A stretch of 57,282 nucleotides of DNA from Gammaproteobacteria bacterium (GTDB taxonomy: Bacteria; Pseudomonadota; Gammaproteobacteria; Pseudomonadales; Pseudohongiellaceae), in contig JAUHWU010000001.1 of the NCBI GenBank assembly GCA_030427065.1, positions 1 through 57,282 of the forward strand, given 5' to 3'. A program made the position numbers and the translations under genes. Within the stretch, counting starts at the first letter, position 1. Each line of letters starts with the position of its first letter. Of the stretch, positions 55,669 to 57,282 are shown one piece after another. Below the pieces are notes generated by a model. It saw only the letters and a list, made by a program, of their open reading frames with translations. It was not told the origin of the DNA and ran no database searches.

Positions 55669-56360
55669 GCTGGGAATTAGTCCGACCAGAGGATGCATCC
55701 GATCCGCGCCCGGGAATGGAGCAGTTTGATGATTACATTCGCAAGAATGTAATTATGACCAGGCTTGAGGATATGCTGGCCTGGTCTAGAAAGAATTCAC
55801 TCTGGCCCTTCAACTTTGGCCTGTCCTGTTGTTATGTGGAAGCGGCAACAGCTATTTCCAGTCGTCATGATATCGCCCGTTTTGGAGCTGAAGTTTTTCG
55901 TGCCACCCCTCGACAGGCCGACATGATCATTATTGCCGGCACCGTTTTCCGTAAAATGGCGCCGGTGGTACAGCGTCTCTATGAGCAAATGATGGAGCCG
56001 CGCTGGGTGATCTGCATGGGTTCCTGCGCCAATTCCGGCGGTATGTATGACATCTACTCTGTAGTTCAGGGGGTCGATAAATTCCTGCCGGTCGATGTTT
56101 ATGTCTCAGGTTGCCCACCACGTCCTGAAGCTTTGCTGCAGGGGCTCAATCTGTTGCAGGACTCGATTGGCAAGAAGCGACGTCCGGTAAGCTGGGTCAT
56201 TAACGATCAGGGCATCTATGAGCGTGAAAAAGTTGAAATACAGCGTGAAGTCAGACTGAAAGATCGCATCAGTGCCACCGAGCTGGTAAGCCCTGATGAA
56301 GTGGGCCCAGGATATTTTGATGTAGTTTCCGGCAAAAAGGGGCCCCGTGATCAGTCATAA
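55665..56360 (+). CDS. nuoB: NADH-quinone oxidoreductase subunit B
   Basis: The subunit binding the terminal [4Fe-4S] cluster N2, which hands electrons to quinone. The 231-residue protein carries Cys55, Cys56, Cys121 and Cys150 ([26 protein letters not shown]). It is peripheral, at the membrane interface. Its start overlaps the nuoA stop. A gap of 104 nt precedes the nuoCD start, which is larger than usual for this operon. Confidence 0.96.
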   Translation: MSWELVRPEDASDPRPGMEQFDDYIRKNVIMTRLEDMLAWSRKNSLWPFNFGLSCCYVEAATAISSRHDIARFGAEVFRATPRQADMIIIAGTVFRKMAPVVQRLYEQMMEPRWVICMGSCANSGGMYDIYSVVQGVDKFLPVDVYVSGCPPRPEALLQGLNLLQDSIGKKRRPVSWVINDQGIYEREKVEIQREVRLKDRISATELVSPDEVGPGYFDVVSGKKGPRDQS

Positions 56361-56464
56361 GCCGTTTTATGCTGTTAGATAACAGGCAAAAATTCCGCTA
56401 AAGCAAATTATTAATAGACAGGTACCCGGTTCCAACAGGCTGCCTGCATATATTGAGAAAGCAA

Positions 56465-57282
56465 TTGAGTAACGTAAGCGAACAAGCATTACAACAATCA
56501 CAAGCCCAGATGCCGGCAGTTATTAACGCGCTTTACCAGAAGTTTGGCGAGTCATCCTTTGTGCGTCAGCAGACGGCAGAAGGGATGCCAACTCTCTGGC
56601 TGAGTCGGGATAAATTGCTGGACGTCCTGCGCTATCTGAAAGAAGACTGCTCTCCACGTTTTGAGATGTTACTGGATGTGACGGGTATTGATGAGCGCGC
56701 TCGTGTCAACAGGTACGGTCAACCTGACAGTGCGTTTACCGTGGTATACCACCTGATTTCTTTTTCGGGCAACTGCGATATCAGGCTGAAAGTCGCTCTT
56801 GCAGAAAATGACCAGAATATCCCAACCATCATTTCTCTGTGGCCTGCCGCTAACTGGCACGAACGCGAAATGTGGGACATGTTTGGCATCAATGTTACCG
56901 GACATCCCAATCTTTCCCGTATCTATTGCCCGCCAACCTGGGTAGGCCATCCGCTACGCAAGGATCATCCGGCCAGAGCCACAGAAATGGATCCCTATAC
57001 CATGAGCGATGTGATCCAGGATCGTGAGCAGGAAGCCCTGCGCTTCAAGCCCGAGGAATGGGGCATGACCCGTGGCACAGATACTTCAGAGTACATGTTT
57101 CTCAACTTTGGTCCGAACCATCCCGCAGCCCACGGTGTTATTCGCTTTGCTCTGCAGCTGGATGGCGAATATGTCATTGATTGCGTCCCTGATGTGGGTT
57201 ATCACCATCGCGGCGCAGAGAAAATGGGTGAACGCCAAAGCTGGCATACCTATATTCCCTATACCGACAGGATCGATTACCT
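56465..57282 (+). CDS. nuoC: NADH-quinone oxidoreductase subunit C/D fusion (partial, 5' part)
   Basis: The reading frame from TTG 56465 stays open to the window edge (272 codons visible). The NuoC part includes [13 protein letters not shown] (30-kDa subunit signature), and after a linker the NuoD part begins ([19 protein letters not shown]), with [18 protein letters not shown] at the edge. The two are fused as in E. coli and Pseudomonas. TTG starts at 56465 or 56453 (in frame); ATG is not available before residue 16. The protein continues beyond the window. Confidence 0.93.
   Translation, partial: MSNVSEQALQQSQAQMPAVINALYQKFGESSFVRQQTAEGMPTLWLSRDKLLDVLRYLKEDCSPRFEMLLDVTGIDERARVNRYGQPDSAFTVVYHLISFSGNCDIRLKVALAENDQNIPTIISLWPAANWHEREMWDMFGINVTGHPNLSRIYCPPTWVGHPLRKDHPARATEMDPYTMSDVIQDREQEALRFKPEEWGMTRGTDTSEYMFLNFGPNHPAAHGVIRFALQLDGEYVIDCVPDVGYHHRGAEKMGERQSWHTYIPYTDRIDY

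Noticed and set aside
1-57282. CRISPR arrays, insertion sequences, prophage or defence islands
   Set aside because: No regularly spaced repeats, transposase, integrase, or recognisable defence gene was seen; gene order is that of a conserved chromosome.

Overview
The window is a contiguous piece of a bacterial chromosome, almost certainly from a gammaproteobacterium. The evidence is the set of characteristic neighbourhoods: tig-clpP-clpX-lon-hupB-ppiD in order; gloB divergent from methyltransferase-rnhA-dnaQ; csiV-mfd divergent from a long-form GAPDH followed by apbE and sthA (close to the Pseudomonas arrangement); nitrite/sulfite reductase with DUF934; and nuoA-nuoB-fused nuoCD. The content (NhaD Na+/H+ antiporter, MTIP-type phosphorylase, PQQ dehydrogenase, DUF6502) suggests a free-living, possibly marine, relative of Pseudomonadales/Cellvibrionales; that placement is inference. 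I see no phage, insertion sequence, CRISPR array, rRNA or tRNA.

Layout. 0-6.7 kb is a catabolic cluster: a periplasmic PQQ-type quinoprotein, the two subunits of an iron(II) hydroquinone 1,2-dioxygenase, an aldehyde dehydrogenase fitting the next step (4-hydroxymuconic semialdehyde to maleylacetate), then a sulfotransferase-like protein and a TauE/SafE exporter. 6.7-14.2 kb is housekeeping: ylqF, bolA, a Bax-like glucosaminidase, a polysaccharide deacetylase, the tRNA/sulfur-relay genes ttcA and tusA, pdxB, alaA and msrB. 14.2-21.4 kb is the least understood part: two divergent outer-membrane barrel proteins sharing a structured control region, a DUF6502 gene followed by a membrane-anchored protein with GFGGTGK repeats, and a large RND/MMPL transporter with an acidic insert. 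A 1.1 kb non-coding gap follows.

22.5-31.3 kb is the protein-quality-control block (tig, clpP, clpX, lon, hupB, ppiD). 31.5-36.6 kb is an oligopeptide ABC importer with a fused double ATPase. 36.6-42.3 kb holds gloB, a methyltransferase, rnhA, dnaQ, nhaD and sohB. 42.3-46.2 kb holds assimilatory sulfite (or nitrite) reduction, nfuA and a methylthioinosine phosphorylase. 46.2-54.8 kb holds csiV, mfd, GAPDH, apbE and sthA. The window ends inside nuoCD at the start of a Complex I operon.

The most interesting signals are mostly non-coding: a multi-helix leader immediately upstream of nhaD (candidate ion-responsive riboswitch), a textbook terminator 18 nt before the ppiD start codon (candidate attenuator or sRNA end), a palindrome inside a promoter spacer followed by a structured leader at 15.7-15.9 kb, and a 13-bp perfect inverted repeat in the 21.4-22.5 kb gap. 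Among proteins, the DUF6502/GGTG pair is of unknown function, and apbE sits next to gap with no nqr genes between them. All promoter, terminator and RNA-fold calls were made by eye and are predictions.
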